Assembly: GCA_036023115.1 (NCBI GenBank)
Contig: JAYKKT010000073.1
Span: 13,269,001 to 13,333,000 of the forward strand
Direction of reading: 5' to 3'
DNA: 64,000 nucleotides
Source: Brasenia schreberi
Taxonomy: Eukaryota; Streptophyta; Magnoliopsida; Nymphaeales; Cabombaceae
The number at the start of each line of letters is the position of its first letter. Positions within the stretch are counted from its first letter, which is position 1. Under the pieces are notes generated by a model. It made no database searches. It had not been told where the DNA came from and saw only the letters and a list, made by a program, of their open reading frames with translations. Positions 1 through 13,400 of the stretch are shown piece after piece. A program made the position numbers and the translations under genes.

Positions 1-363
1 TTTCACTATCAATTTTTGTGTATTTTTAGGCGAGTCCTTGATCTCTTGGAAATGCAAGAAATAATAAAAGGTATCTATGTTATCCACTAAAGCATAATAC
101 TGAACTACGACGATTACTACTGCTGAGATTTCATGGATTGTGGAGCTATTGAAAGACATGGGGGTCATCCTTGAACAAGCATCCATAATGTTTTGTGACA
201 ACAAGAGTCATATATATATAGCCTCTAATAATACTTTTCATTAAAGAACGAAACATATCGAGATAGATTGCCACCGACTTCTACAAGAAGTCATTGTCAG
301 TCCCACAATTTCATTTTTTGTTACACAAACTTTTGGTCTATACACCATAAGTTTGAAAGGAGG
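1..363 (+). pseudogene. Ty1/copia pol 3' end (RNase H), decayed
   Basis: Translation from about 118 reads as the end of a copia-type RNase H: a TAAEISWIVELL-like stretch, then a CDNKS motif and RTKHIEIDCH, which are typical of the last 150 residues of copia polyproteins. It carries at least one in-frame stop (after NNTFH, near 243) and no long open frame. A purine-rich run just before 364 (GAAAGGAGG) fits the polypurine tract that primes plus-strand synthesis, and a TG-starting LTR follows. The rest of the element lies left of the window. It sits in what should be intron 2 of DCD copy A. Confidence 0.8.
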
Positions 364-700
364 TGTTAAAGTATGTAATAGGTCTCATAAATTGCCTTGG
401 TCTGGCTGGGCCGCTAGTGCTTAGGCTAGCCCCCCCAAGACCCAAACTAGCTATTAGTTGCCAACCCCACTCTCTCTTTTCCTTGTTCTCATTTTGTTGT
501 ATTTTTATCTCATCTTGCTCTATAAATAGAGCTAATTCATTCCTTAATAAAAAAATTGTTTTGCAGCACTTTGGATATTTGGTTTGATTTCTTGAGTGTT
601 TGTTATTTGAGTTATTTTGTGTATTGAAACACCAAGCATTCGGTGGATCAGTCTCTTGGAGATTCTTGTATCGTGTGATTGGCTAGGATTCCTCAAGTGA
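364..700 (+). repeat. 3' LTR of the copia element (right edge uncertain)
   Basis: Begins TGTTAAAG directly after the polypurine tract. A TATA-like CTATAAATAG lies at about 519, as expected in an LTR promoter. The right edge cannot be fixed because the 5' LTR is outside the window. Similarity to units B and C resumes at about 708, so the LTR ends before that. Confidence 0.6.
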
Positions 701-1150
701 ATTGAATTTCCCATAAATTAATTCAATATCAAATAATTAGCATTAAATATTAACTAAAGTCCTAGCGACAGGACTAAAAATAATATATTTCTAAGTCAGA
801 CATGGGACAAATTCTGAAAATAGAGCTTTTGGGGTGTTTTATATGAGTGTGGTACCCTGATAGAAGTGTATTTTTGGTTCACTCTTCACATGGCTTTTCC
901 AGCAGAATGCCTGGCAACCACAACGCGATAACATAGGGTCATGATATCGTGTCGTTGGCGTCTGATGAATAACCAGTGAAATTTTTTGAGATTAATTCAT
1001 AAGAATTTTGAGGCCCTGCAAAACAAGGCATTGCAACTGCTTATAGTATTTTCTATGCTAGTATTACAGCACCCCATGCCAAACGAAATAACACCAGCAA
1101 AAAGATTCGCACAAAATACTTAGATGACTTATCTTACCACACAAACATAC

Positions 1151-4100
1151 CTGCTGCGCGTTGAGCTCAGGATTAAATTTGGAATTTGAGTAGTAGTTTT
1201 CCTTGATTGCATGCCTGAACGTACTTTCTGGTACAGGCAGGCACTCCCTCTGTAATGCAAACATCACCTATTGACATGACAAAATTTTAGTGATAGCCAA
1301 ATGACAATAGAAACTGAATTTAATTAAAAGAAGAATCTATAACTTTCCCCGAAATAGAAGACAAGTGGAATGCAAGCTAGGATGGGGTCACACAACATAA
1401 AACAGCACATGGACAACCAATAATAACAACTAAGCCTTTTTCCATATGAGATGGAGTCGGCTACATGGATTCTTTGTTTTCACAGTCTTATCATGTATCA
1501 TATTGACAGTTAACTCAGCCTGAGCTAAATCATTCTTTATTTTTCTTTCAACACTTTTGTGGTTTTTTTCTTCCTCTTTTAATATTTTCACAATCTAGTT
1601 TTTTATTCTTTCTTACTGGAGCTTCCTTTGGTCATCTTTCTACATATTCAAACCATCTTAAACAATTTTCTCTCGTTTTATTATCTATTGGTGTCACTCT
1701 CAATTTATTTCTAATAACCTCATTATGTATACAGTTTTCCTTGTATGACCACTCAATCATCTCAACATCTTCATTTCTGTCTCGAACATCTTTTGTACAT
1801 ATTGATGATTAATCGCTCAACACTCATAATCATAAAACATAAGAGGTCTAATTGTTGACTTATACTACTTACTTTTCAACTTTAATGGTATCTTGTCACA
1901 TAAAATACCTAATACCCCTCTCCATTTTAACTAACCTGCATTAATTCTATGCATAATATCTCCATCAAATTTTCCGTGACTTTGAAAAACTGACTCTAGA
2001 TATTTAAAACTTTCCTTGTGATGCAATGTGTGCCAATCTTAATTCCTATATCCTCTCAAGTAACCAAATGATCAAACTCCATTCTATATATTCCGTCTTT
2101 GTTCCCTTACTTTCTACTATTTCTCTTCATAGATCTAATTTCTCATTAACTTTTTCCTTAAACTCATCCACCCACACAACGTCATATGCAAATAACATAC
2201 ACAAAGATACTTCATCTTGAATATGTTTTGTTAACTCATCAAAGATCAATATAAATAAAATTGACCTTAAAGTTCATCTTTGATGTAACACAATATTAGC
2301 TTCAAAGAAATTTGTCATTCCTTCATGAATCCCCACACACGTTTTTGTACCATTATATATGTCTCTTATAAGATTTATACATGTCAATGAAATACCTATC
2401 TTTTCAAGGTTCTTCAAAGAACATCTCTTGGTACCCTATCATAAGTTTTTTCTAGATCAATAAATATCATGTGAAGGTTTTTCTTTTTTACTCTAAAATG
2501 TTCTATAAGATGTCCTTGAATCACTTCAATGGTAGATGTAATCGATACTTGTCTTAACTTACGTTCGTTCTTTCCCATAATTTCATAGTACGACTCATTA
2601 ACTTGATACCCCGATAATTCGCACAATTTTCGATGTCTCCCTTGTTCTTGTATATAGGTATAAGTGTACTCGCTCTCCATTTCTCAAGAATCTTTTGGTT
2701 CCTCTACATTTCATTAAATAGTCTTGTGAGCCAAGTGATCCCATCTCTCCTAAAATTTTCTATAATTTTATAGGAATATTGTCTGGTCCAAATTTATTTA
2801 CTAACATTTATATGTTTAAGAAACTTTTGACTTTATTCTTTTGAATATGTCACTAGAAATTACAGTTTATAGTTTATATACTTTTATGATTTGGTTAACT
2901 CTCCTAAACTAATAATAATATCTATATTTTTGTTAAAAAGCTTATAAAATATTTTTTATCTATTTTTATATCATTTGTTACTAAAATCTTTTCATCCTCA
3001 TCTTTGATACATCTAATAAAAGTAAGATCCTTAGTTTTCTAATATATAGCCTTAACTATCCTAACCATATCTCTTTCACCTTTTTTTGAGTTAAGCTTTT
3101 TATATACATCCTTCCAAATTTTGGCTTTTGCTTCACTTAAGACTTTTTTCGTTTCTTTCTTTGCTTTCTAATAAACCTCTAAAGTTTCACTAATGGCATA
3201 ATGCAATTTGTAACTTGCCTTCTTTGCCTTGATTTTATATTGCACCACTTCACTCTACCACCAAACTTCTTTTTGTGCCGGTATGCCTCCCTTAGATTCA
3301 CTTAAAATATCTTTTGTCACTTCCTTAATATGTATAGCTATATTGTTCCTCTTATCAGAAGGTGTACCTACATAATTCCAAGCATTTTAATTGCATAATT
3401 CCAAGAATCTTCTAAAAGAACTTTTGTTTAAATACATCTTCTCACTTTTGAGATTCCATAATTTAGTATGAATAACTCTTTGCATCCTTTTCTTCTATGT
3501 CCACTTTTTTAACACAAAATCCATAACTAAAAGTTGATGTTAGGTAGTTAAGCTTTCTCTTAGAATTACCTTACAATCTTTATAACACGATATATCTTTT
3601 TTCTTACAAACAAATAATTAATTTGTGTTTGTGACAAGCCACTCTTATGAGTAATTAAATGTTCTAACTCGTTTTTCGAAGATTGTGTTGGCTATAAGGA
3701 GATCATATACTACTACAACTACAACTATAAGTAAGCCTTTTCCTATACTAGGTGGAGTCGGCTACATGAATTCTTTGTTTCCACCGAGCCCTATCATGTG
3801 TCAAACTAGCAATTAACTCAATATAAACTAGATCATTCTTTATAGTTTCTTTTCAAAACTTTTGTGGTCATCTTTTAACATTTTCATAATCTAATTTTTC
3901 ATATATTCTTACGAGAGCATCCCTTGGTCGTCTTTCTACATGTCCAAGCCATCTTAAACGATTTTCCCTTATTTTATCCTCTATTGGTGCTACTCCCAAA
4001 TGTATATGGTCTTTCCTTATGTGACTACTCATCCGTCTCAACATTTTTTTTTCTGCTACGGACATCTTTTTCACATGTTGATTAATTGCCCAACACTCAA

Positions 4101-7100
4101 AATCATAAAACATAGCATGTCTAATTACTGCTCTACAATATTTACCTTTTAAGTTTAAAGGTATCTTCTTATCACATATAATACCTAATGTCCCTCTCTA
4201 TTTTAAGCTATTGGCATTAATTTTATGCAGAACATCTCCATCAATTTTTCCATCACTTTGAAAATTTGATTGTAGGTATTTAAAATTCTCGTGGTAAAGG
4301 ATGCAATGTGTGTTTATCTTAATTTCTATATCCTCTTAAGCACCCAAATTATCAAACTTACATTCCATATATTATGTCTTTGTTCTACTAAATCAGAAAC
4401 CTTTACTTTCTAGCGTTTCTCTCCATAGTTTCAAATTCAAATTAACTTTTTTATTAGACTCATCCACTAACACAATATCATATGCAAATAACATGCACCA
4501 ATGTACTTCATCTTAAATATGTTTTGTTAGCTTATCAATCAACAACAATAACTATAACAACTAAGCCTTTTTCCATACTAGATGGGGTCAACTACATGGA
4601 TTATTTGTTTCCACATAGCCCTATCATAATTTATAGAATCTATGATAGATACGTTCGATAAAGTTTTACGCTGACTGTCGGAAGCCTAACACAACCCTCC
4701 TCCTTTATCCGACCTTGGGACCGGCCATGTAAGGGTGATCCCTTACATGGGAGGAGGGGTTTTGCTAGCTCATCAATGACCAATATAAATAAATATAGAC
4801 TTAAAGTTGATCCCTGATGAAACCCAATATTAACTTCAAAAGAGTTTGTCATTCCTTCACGAGTCCTCACATCATCGTACAAGTCTCTTATAAGATTTAT
4901 GTATGTCAATGGGATACCTCTTTTTCCAAAGTTCTCCAAAGAACATCTATTGGCACCCTATCGTAAGCCATTTCTACATTAATAAATATCATGTGAAGGT
5001 TCTTATTTTTTGCTCTAAAATGTTCCATAAGATGTCTCAACAACTAAGCCTTTTCCCATACTAGACGGGGTTGGCTACATGGATTCTTTGTTTCCATAGA
5101 TCCCTATCGTGTGCCATGTTAGCAATTAACTCCCAATAAGCTAGATCATTCTTTATTGTTTCTTTCCAACAATTTTGTGGTCGTCCTCTACCTCTTTTAA
5201 TACTTTCCAAATTTAGTTTTTCTAACCTTCTTACAGGTTCTTCTTTTGATCTTCTTTCTATAAGTCCAAACCATCTTAAACGATGTTCTCTCATTTTATC
5301 CTCTATTGGCGCCACTCCTAATTTGTTTCTAATAACCTCATTATGTATACGATCTTTTTTTGTATGACCACTCATCCATCTCAACATCTTCATTTATGTC
5401 ACAGACATCTTTTGTTTAACTGCCCAACACTCAGAACCATAAAACATGGCAGGCCTAATTGTTGCTCTATAATATTTACCTTTTAATTTTAATGGTATCT
5501 TCTTATCACAAAGAATACCTAATGCTCCTCTTCATTTTAACCAACCAGCATTAATTCTATGTGTAACATCTCCATCAATTCTTCCATCACTATGAAAAAT
5601 TGACCCTAGGTATTTAAAACTTTCCTTTTGGGGAATGCAATGTATGCCAATTTTAATTTCTATCTCCTCTGAAGTAACCAAATGATCAAACTTACATTCC
5701 ATATATTCTGTCTTTGTTCTACTAAGTCGGAGGCCTTTGCCTTCTAATGTTTCTCTCCATAGTTCCAATTTTCTATTAACTTTTTCCTTAGACTCCTCCA
5801 CTAATACAATGTCATCTGCAAATAACATACACCAAGGTACTTTATCTTGAATATGTTTTGTTAACTCATCCATCACCATTATAAATAAGTATGGAATTAA
5901 AGTTGATCCTTGATGTAACCTAATATTAACTTCAAAGAAGTCTGTCATTCCTTCATGAGTCCTCACACACATTTTTGCACCATCATACATGTCTCTTATA
6001 AGGTTAATATATGTCAATGGGATACCTCTTTTTTCCAAAGTTCTCCAAAGAACCTCCCTCGATACCCTATCATAAGCTTTTTCTAGATCAATAAATATCA
6101 TGTGAAGGTCTTTCTTTTTTGCTCTAAAATGTTCCATAAGATGTCTCAAAAGTTGAATCGCTTCAATAGTAGATCTACCTGGCATGAATCCAAATTGGTT
6201 CTCTGTTGTACTTGATACTTGTCTTAACCTACATTCAATAATTCTTTTCCATAATTTCATAGTATGACTCATTAACTTGATACATCGATAATTCGCACAA
6301 TTTTGAATGTCTCCCTTGTTCTTATATATGGGTATAAGTGTACTTGCTCTCCATTCCTTGGGCATCTTTTGGTTTTTTCATATTTCATTAAATAGTCTTG
6401 TGAGCCAAGTGATTCCTATTTCTCCTAGTATTTTCCAAACTTCTATAGGAATATTATCTGGTCCTACCGATTTACCACCCTTCATATGTTTAAGAGCCTC
6501 TTTGACTTCATTCTTTTGAATACGTTGGTAGAAATTGTGGTTTATATACTTTTCTGACTTGGCTAAATCTCCTAAACTAATACTTAACATCTTTATTTTC
6601 ATTAAAAAGATTATAAAAATAGTTTTTCCATCTATTTCTTATATCATCATTTGCCACTAGAATTTTTTAATCCTCATCTTTTATGCATCTAACATAATTA
6701 AGATCTTTAGTTTTCTTATCTCTAGCCCTAGCTACCCTAAAAATATCTCTTTCACCCTCTTTTGAGTTGAGTTTTTTATATAAGTCCTCCCAAATCTTAG
6801 TTTTTGCTTCACTAACGGCCTTTTTTGCTTCCTTCTTTGCTTTCTTATAAGCTTCTAAAGTTTCACTAGTTTTCTTAGCATAATGTAATTTGTAACATGC
6901 CCTCTTTGCCTTGATTTTATTTTGTACTACTTCACTCCACCACCAAGCTTCTTTTTGTGCCGGTACACCTCCCTTAGATACCGCTAATACATCTTTCGCC
7001 ACTTTCCTAATATGTATAGCCATATTGTTCCACATATCATAGGGTGTGCCAACATAATTCCAAACATCTCCTTGAAGGACTTTCTGTTTAAATATATCTT

Positions 7101-9372
7101 CTTTCTCGCTTTTGAGGTTCCACCATTTAGTCCGAATTCCTCGATGCACTCTTTTCTTCTTTGTCCATTTTTTTATTTGTAAATCCATAACTAAAAGTCG
7201 ATGTTGGGTGGTTAAGCTTTCTCCTGGAATTACCTTACAATCTTTACAACATGCTCTATCTTTTTTCTACAAATAAAGTAATCAATTTGTGTTTGTGATA
7301 AGCCACTCTTATAAGTAATTAAATGTTCATCTCGTTTTTTGAAGATTGTATTGACTATAAAGAGATCAAATGCCATAGCAAAATTTAAAATCTCCCTACC
7401 TTCCTCGTTTATATCCCCAAAACCAAAGTTTCCATGAATCCCTTGATATCCTAATGCCTCTTTACCGACATGTCCATTTAAATCTCCTCCTAAACAAATC
7501 ATCTCCCTTTGTGGAATCTTTTGAAACACCTTATCTAACTCTTCTAAAAAAACTATCTTTATACTATCTTCTAGTCCTACTTGGGGTGCGTAAGCACAAA
7601 CTATATTCAAAACCTCTGCTCCTAACACTAATTTCAATGTCATGATTCAGTCACCGTATGGTTCTATGTCTACTGCACTCTCCTTTAAATCTTTATTTAT
7701 GATAATACCAACTCCGTTTCGAGCCTATTCTTTACTTGAGTACCATAATTTAAAACCTGTATCCTCTATCTCCTTTGCTTTTTCTCCAACCCATTTTGTC
7801 TCTTGTAGACATAAAATATGAATCTTTCTCCGAATCATAGTATCTACCACCTCCATTAGCTTACCGGATAATGTTCCGATATTCCAAGAACCAATACGAA
7901 TCTTATTATCTAGGACTAGCTTCCTTACCCCCCGCATCCGTCCATAATCAAAATACGGAGACCCTCTCTGAAAAATTTTCACTACATTCGGGCGGCAATG
8001 TAACGGGACTAACTTCTTTACCCACACCCGTCCATGATGTGGGAATCCTCTCTGCAATTGATTCACTATATTCGGGCGAAAATATAGTGGCTCTTGCTTC
8101 CTTCTTATTGCATTCGAGCTCTGTAGCACGTCGCTAGGCGGGGACGACACAACCCTCCTCCTTTATCCGGGCTTGGGACCGGCAATGCAAGGGTGATCCC
8201 TTACATGGGCGGAGTTTATAAGGAGATCATATGTTATAACAAAATTTAAAATCTCCCAACCTTCCTCATTTCTACTAATACTACTACAACTAAGCCTTTT
8301 ACCATACTAGATGGGGTCGGCTACATGGATGTTTTTTAGAATCCATGGTAAGTCCAATAAAGTTTTATGTTGACTATCGGAAGCCTAACACAACCCTATC
8401 TTCCTTATTTAAATCCCCAAAATCATAGTTTTTATAAATAGCTCGATATCCTAATGTCTATTTATCGACACGTCCATCTAAGTCTCCTCCTACACAAATC
8501 ATCTCTGTTTGTAGAATTAATTGAATTACCTTATCTAACTCCTCCCAAAATGCCTTCTTTATCTAACACATGAACACTCAAGATGAAGCGAAATTTGCGT
8601 ATGCACCCTAAATGATATATTGACACTAAGAAATATCTAAGACATTTTGAGAACAGAAATTAATCTAAATAATGAAAGCTAAGAAAGTGTGTATATCATG
8701 AATAAGCCAATCAAATTAGAATGACAAATATGTGATGGACTTATTAAACAGAATGCCACTGAAATAATGTTATCACAATCATGCAGTGTAAGAGAAATAA
8801 TGCACAATGTTATCACAATCAGTGGTCAAGCCAATTTGTTGGGGATTTTGTCATGCAGTTGCTAATATAGTGTAAGAATAAAGCAAGCATCACGAACAAG
8901 GTGACCCCCCAAAATACATCATGAACACGTAATGAAAAAATAAGTAGCAACTTACCTGGGCAGGGTATCTCCCGCCAAAAGCATCGGGCTCCAAATTCAT
9001 CCCACCGTCAGAACAGGCCTTGTATACTCCATAAAGAAGCTTTGAATCAAAATCGTAAAGGAAAAGCTTTGCACCACGTTTAATATTCATCACTACCTGC
9101 TCCTTATTTTTAGGGAGACCAAAGACACGATAGCGATAACACTCAGGTTTTGATTGAGTATTACACATGAAGATCATACCAGCAAATCCTCCACTAGTGC
9201 TAGTTTTTCTGCCTTCTTCAAGTATCTTTTCCTTCTTGCCATTTTCACTAGGCTCCGGCTCATCTTTTGCTTCCAAGATCCTTGGATGAGATCTTGGCTT
9301 ATCAATCTTTCGTCCTTTCGGTGAAGAAAGTCCAGCTTTTGTCTTTTGCTTGTCCTTCTTGGGCTTCCCCAT
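1151..9372 (-). CDS. DCD-domain protein, copy A (coding exons 1-2; exon 3 outside window)
   Basis: Coding exon 1 is 8956-9372 (139 codons from MGKPKK) and exon 2 is 1151-1267 (39 codons). Both have GT-AG borders and phase-0 junctions. Exon 1 carries a basic, Lys-rich N-terminus and then the first part of the DCD (Development and Cell Death) domain: [35 protein letters not shown] and FGGRYPAQ. Exon 2 supplies the rest ([18 protein letters not shown]). DCD proteins are plant-specific and linked to development, stress and cell death; their biochemical role is not settled. A LINE block of about 7.1 kb fills intron 1, and a copia end sits in intron 2. Exon 3, expected beyond position 1, would encode the Pro-rich tail seen in copy B. 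A separate leader exon is at 20.4 kb. Whether this copy is expressed cannot be told. Confidence 0.85.
4540..4759 (-). mobile_element. Mini-RTE element 1 (5' end fused to 3' end of the LINE)
   Basis: A 220-bp insertion in L2. On the minus strand it starts with the LINE 5' end (CCCATGTAAGGGATCACCC), runs about 125 bp to the start-codon region, then jumps to the last 80 bp of the LINE 3' UTR and the TTG-rich tail. Flanks TTTTGTTAGCTTATCAAT (4522-4539) and TTTTGCTAGCTCATCAAT (4760-4777) match at 16 of 18 positions. The join lies at a shared ATGA (AATTATGA/TAGGGC). Confidence 0.85.
5041..8216 (-). mobile_element. RTE LINE L4, near full length, endonuclease-RT frame with several breaks
   Basis: It has the LINE 5' end at 8216 (AACTCCGCCC on the minus strand), then the endonuclease (7230-8150) and the reverse transcriptase with FADDIVLV and [10 protein letters not shown] (5532-7188), followed by the C-terminal part (5061-5393) and a short 3' UTR. 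The single long frame of this LINE is split into at least six pieces by stops and frameshifts, so the copy is dead. Its sequence is close to the intact element at 36029-39307, so it is fairly young. Confidence 0.85.
8272..8397 (-). mobile_element. Mini-RTE element 2 (truncated at its 5' end)
   Basis: A 126-bp insertion in the endonuclease part of L1. On the minus strand it has the LINE leader from GTTGTGTTAGGC-like sequence to GGATTCTA, then directly the 3' end CATCCATGTAGCCGACCCC and a GTA-rich tail. Flanks ACCTTCCTCATTT (8259-8271) and ATCTTCCTTATTT (8398-8410) match at 11 of 13 positions. Confidence 0.75.
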
Positions 9373-10483
9373 TTCCTTTGGCTGTTTATGGAAAAACAAG
9401 CAGCTTATTAGAATACCACCAACTTATGGAATACCAAAGATCATAGGAATCAAATGTGATCATAACCAAATACTGTCACAAGAAAGGGTCATCGCAAGGA
9501 AAGGCCTTCAAATCAATAAGTCATTAAGAACAGAATAGGTCCCTACGAATCTTTGTCTTCAAGTTCACACTTAAAGTTTCTTACACTCGAGACATGCTTT
9601 AGAAGCAAACCTCATGTAAATTTTCCCCAAGAAATGCATGCTGTTTCTTGGCAAGACAATATCAATTAAAGAAGATGTTCCACTAAGCAAAAATAGAGGA
9701 ATATAAATTTAAAAAACAAATTAGCAAATAAAGATGTATGTCCAAACCAAACACTTATTTCTACATCATATAATATCTTGACATAATTGCAAGTGTTAAG
9801 GAAATTGGTGAAAGCCCATTGCACAGTGAAAACAATCCAAGAGACTTCCACTTTCATAAATTTAATAATCACATGTTTTGTATTGTCACAAAGTCTAGGG
9901 ATCTAGTAACCCATTTGAAGGGATGGTAGCAATCAAGCACGGTCAGCAACCTCGGGCTTTGTCTCAAACTTATCAAATGCAAATGCAAATACAAAACCCA
10001 ATCCTTCTTATTTATGATTTGTAAACACTTCTTCCACACCGCACTCCATTTTCATATTCCTTTCCTGTTGCTTTCGCTTTCCCTTAATTTCCAAATTGCC
10101 CAGTCTTTCGCTCTACATCCTTAACTAAAACCAATGTTATTAAAATCGTATCGTATATTACAATACGACATGTATCGTATGAGTCAAAACCATTTTTAGT
10201 ATAAAAACCTGAAAGAGTTTCTAAAATTCATTTTTTCATCTCAAACCCTATTTCACTGCAATCCTTTGTTCTCAACTCCTTTTTTCATCATTACTTTTGT
10301 TGATTTTGTAGAAAAATCTCAGATTATAAAGTTTTTTCACTCAATGCCTTCCCCATTTCTAGGGTTTTTGTAAAATCCATGACATAATGCCTTTCGTATC
10401 ATTTCACTCGATTTTTCACTTAGAAAATTTGGGGTTTTCATAGATTTCGTGATTCTAGCCTATTTTTTATTTTCTTTAAGGTT

Positions 10484-13400
10484 AATGGCTTCCGATCGAG
10501 TAAATAAGACACGAAAGTATTGCACTAAAGTTAGTGAATAAATTAATTTTTTGCAATGAAGTTAAGCGTGGAGGTATTTCTGGTATGAAACACCATCTTG
10601 TGGGTACCAAGTGCTGTCTTCGGGTGCTCGAAACTGTAAAGTATGATATTGAGCAAGTGTTGGAGATTAGAAAGGAGAGAAAAATTATGGTTGGAAGAAA
10701 AGCAAAAATAGGCGGTTGGAATATGTCATAGACTCAATAATTTGAAAATGTTGCAAGAGAGATGTATGGTACAAAATTTCATAATGTCTTCCCATGTAAG
10801 GGATCACTCTTGCATGGCCGGTCCCAAGCTCGAATAAAGGAGGAAGGTTGTGTTAGGCTTTCGACAACCAGCGTAAAACTTTGTTGGATTTTTATACCAT
10901 AGATTACACAAATGATGAGCCTTGCTTTGGGGCATCCCCGCCTAGCGACACGCTGCAGAGCCCGAATGCAGTGAAAAATAAGCAATGGCCACTACATTTT
11001 CGCCCGAATATAGTGAATCAATTGCAGAGAGGGTTCCCACATCATGAACAGGTGTAGGTAAAGAAGTTAGTCCCGCTACATTGCCGCCCGAATGTAGGGA
11101 ATAAATTATAGAGAGGGTTTCCACATTTTCAATATGGATGAATGCGGGGGGGTAAGGAAGCTCGTCCTAGATAATAAGATTTGTATTGGTTCTTAGAATA
11201 TCATAACATTATCCGATAAGCTAATGGAGGTGGTAGATAATATGATTCAGATAAAGATTCATATTCTATGTTTATAAGAGACAAAGTGGGTTGAAGAAAA
11301 AGCAAAGGAGAATGAGGATAAAGGTTTTAAATTATAGTACTCAGGTAAGGAAAATGCTCGAAACGGAGTTGGTATTATCATAAATAAAGATTTAAAGGAC
11401 AGTGTAGTATACATACAACAATATGGTAACCAAATTTCGTATCCCAAGTAAGACTATAAGATAGTATAAAGATGACTTTTATTCTATGTTTATAAGACAC
11501 AAAGTGGGTTGAAGAAAAAGCAAAGGAGATTGAGGATATAGGTTTTAAATTATAGTACTCAGGTAAGGAAAATGCTCGAAACGGAGTTGGTATTATCATA
11601 AATAAAGATTTAAAGGACATTATAGTAGACATACAACGATATGGTAACCAAATTCCATATCCCAAATAGGATTATAAGATAGTATAAAGATGGCTTTTTG
11701 GGAAGAGTTAGATAAGGTGATTCAAAGAATTCCACAAAAGGAGATGATTTGTTTAGGAAGAGACTTAAATGTACATGTCAGTGAAGAGACATTAGGATAT
11801 CAAGGTATTCATGAAAACTTTGGTTTTGAGGATATAAATGAGGAAGGTAGGGAGATTTTAAATTTTGCTATGGCACTTGATCTCTTTATAGTCAATACAA
11901 TCTTCAAAAAACGAGATGAACATTTAATTACTTATAAAAGTGGCTTATCGCAAACACAAATTGATTACTTTATTTATAGAAAAAAAAGATATAACGTGTT
12001 GTAAAGATTGTAAGGTAATTCCAGAAGAAAGCTTAACCACCCAACATTGACTTTTAGTGATGAATTTATAAATAAAAAAATGAACAAAGAAGAAAAGAGT
12101 AAATTGAGTTATTCGGGCTAAATGGTGGAACCTCAAAAGTGAGAAAGAAGATATATTTAAACAGAAAGTCCTTCAAGAAGATACTTGGAATTATGTTGGT
12201 ACACCTTCTGATATGTGAAACAATATGGCTATATATATTAGGAAAGTGGCGAAAGATGTGTTAGGTGAATCTAAGGGAGGTGTACCGGCACAAAAAGAAG
12301 TTTGGTGGCAGAGTGAAGTAGTGCAAAATAAAATCAAGGCAAAGAGGGCATGTTACAAATTACATTATGCTAAGAAAACTAGTGAAACTTTAGAGGCTTA
12401 TAAGAAAACAAAGAAGGAAGCAAAAAATGCCGTCAGTGAAGCAAAAACTAAAATTTGGAAGGATTTATATAAAAAACTCAACTCAAAAGAAAGTGAAAGA
12501 GATATTTTTAGGATAGCTAGACCTAGAGATAAGAAAACTAAAGATCTTAATTCTGTTAGATGCATAAAAGTCGAGAATGAAAAAATTCTAAAGACAAATG
12601 ATGATATAAAAAATAGATAGAAAAACTATTTTTATAAGCTTTTAATCAAAATAAAGATGTTAGTATTAGCATAGGAGAGTTAGTTGAATAAGAAAAGTAT
12701 ATAAACCACAATTTCTACCGACATATTCAAAAGAATGAAGTCAAAGAGCCTCTTAAACATACGAAGGGTGGTAAATCGATAGGACCAAACAATATTCCTA
12801 TAGAAGTTTGAAAAATCCTAGAAGAAACAAGAATCACTTGGCTCACAAGACTACTTAATGAAATATGGAGAAACCAAAAGATGCCCGAGGAATGGAGAGC
12901 GAGTACATTTATACCCACATATAAGAACAAGGGAGACATTCAAAATTATGCAAATTATTGGGGTATCAAGTTAATAAGCCATACTATGAAATTATGGAAA
13001 AGAATTATCGAACGTAGGTTAAGACAGGTATCGAGTACAATAGAGAACCAATTTGGATTCATGCCACGCAGATCTATTGTTGAAGCGATTCACCTTTTGA
13101 GATGTCTTATGAAACTTTTAGAGCAAAAAAGAAAGACCTTCACATGATATTTATTGATCTAGAAAAAGCTTACAATAGGGTACCGAGAGAGGTTCTTTGG
13201 AAAAAAAAGGCATCCCATTGACATGCATTAACCTTATAAGAGACATGTATGATGGTGCAAAAACATGTGTGAGGACTCATGAAGGAACGACACACTTCTT
13301 TGAAGTTAATATTGGGTTACATCAAGGATCAACTTTAAGTCCATACTTATTTATAATGGTGATTGATGAGTTAACAAAACATATTCAAGATTTATTTATA

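Larger units (their letters stand above)
3709..8216 (-). mobile_element. Nested RTE LINE block (L2/L4) inserted into L1
   Basis: Bounded by a perfect 16-bp duplication TATAAGGAGATCATAT (3693-3708 and 8217-8232). The left end is a LINE 3' tail and the right end a canonical LINE 5' end. Inside are two same-strand 3' halves: L2 (3709-4539 and 4778-5040) and L4 (5041-8216). There is a single 5' end, which suggests that L4 landed in L2 and that recombination between them then removed one 5' half. It is absent from unit B, so it came after the duplication. Confidence 0.8.
1421..8569 (-). mobile_element. RTE-clade LINE L1 (old, 5'-truncated) with nested insertions, copy A
   Basis: The 3' end at 1421 has the tail and the AACTAAGCC..GGCTACATGGATT signature (minus strand) shared by every LINE here. 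Degenerate reverse-transcriptase sequence runs to 3708, is interrupted by 3709-8216, and resumes as endonuclease sequence 8233-8569. Flanks ATGGACAACCAA (1409-1420) and ATGAACACTCAA (8570-8581) are a decayed target-site duplication. In unit B the same insertion (41809-42296) keeps a perfect ATGAACAACCAA pair, so L1 entered DCD intron 1 before the units duplicated. Confidence 0.85.

Noticed and set aside
6307..6519. Plus-strand frames that recur in each LINE copy (for example the 70-codon one at 6307)
   Set aside because: They are exactly antisense to the RT frame and follow its codon structure; no evidence that they are genes.
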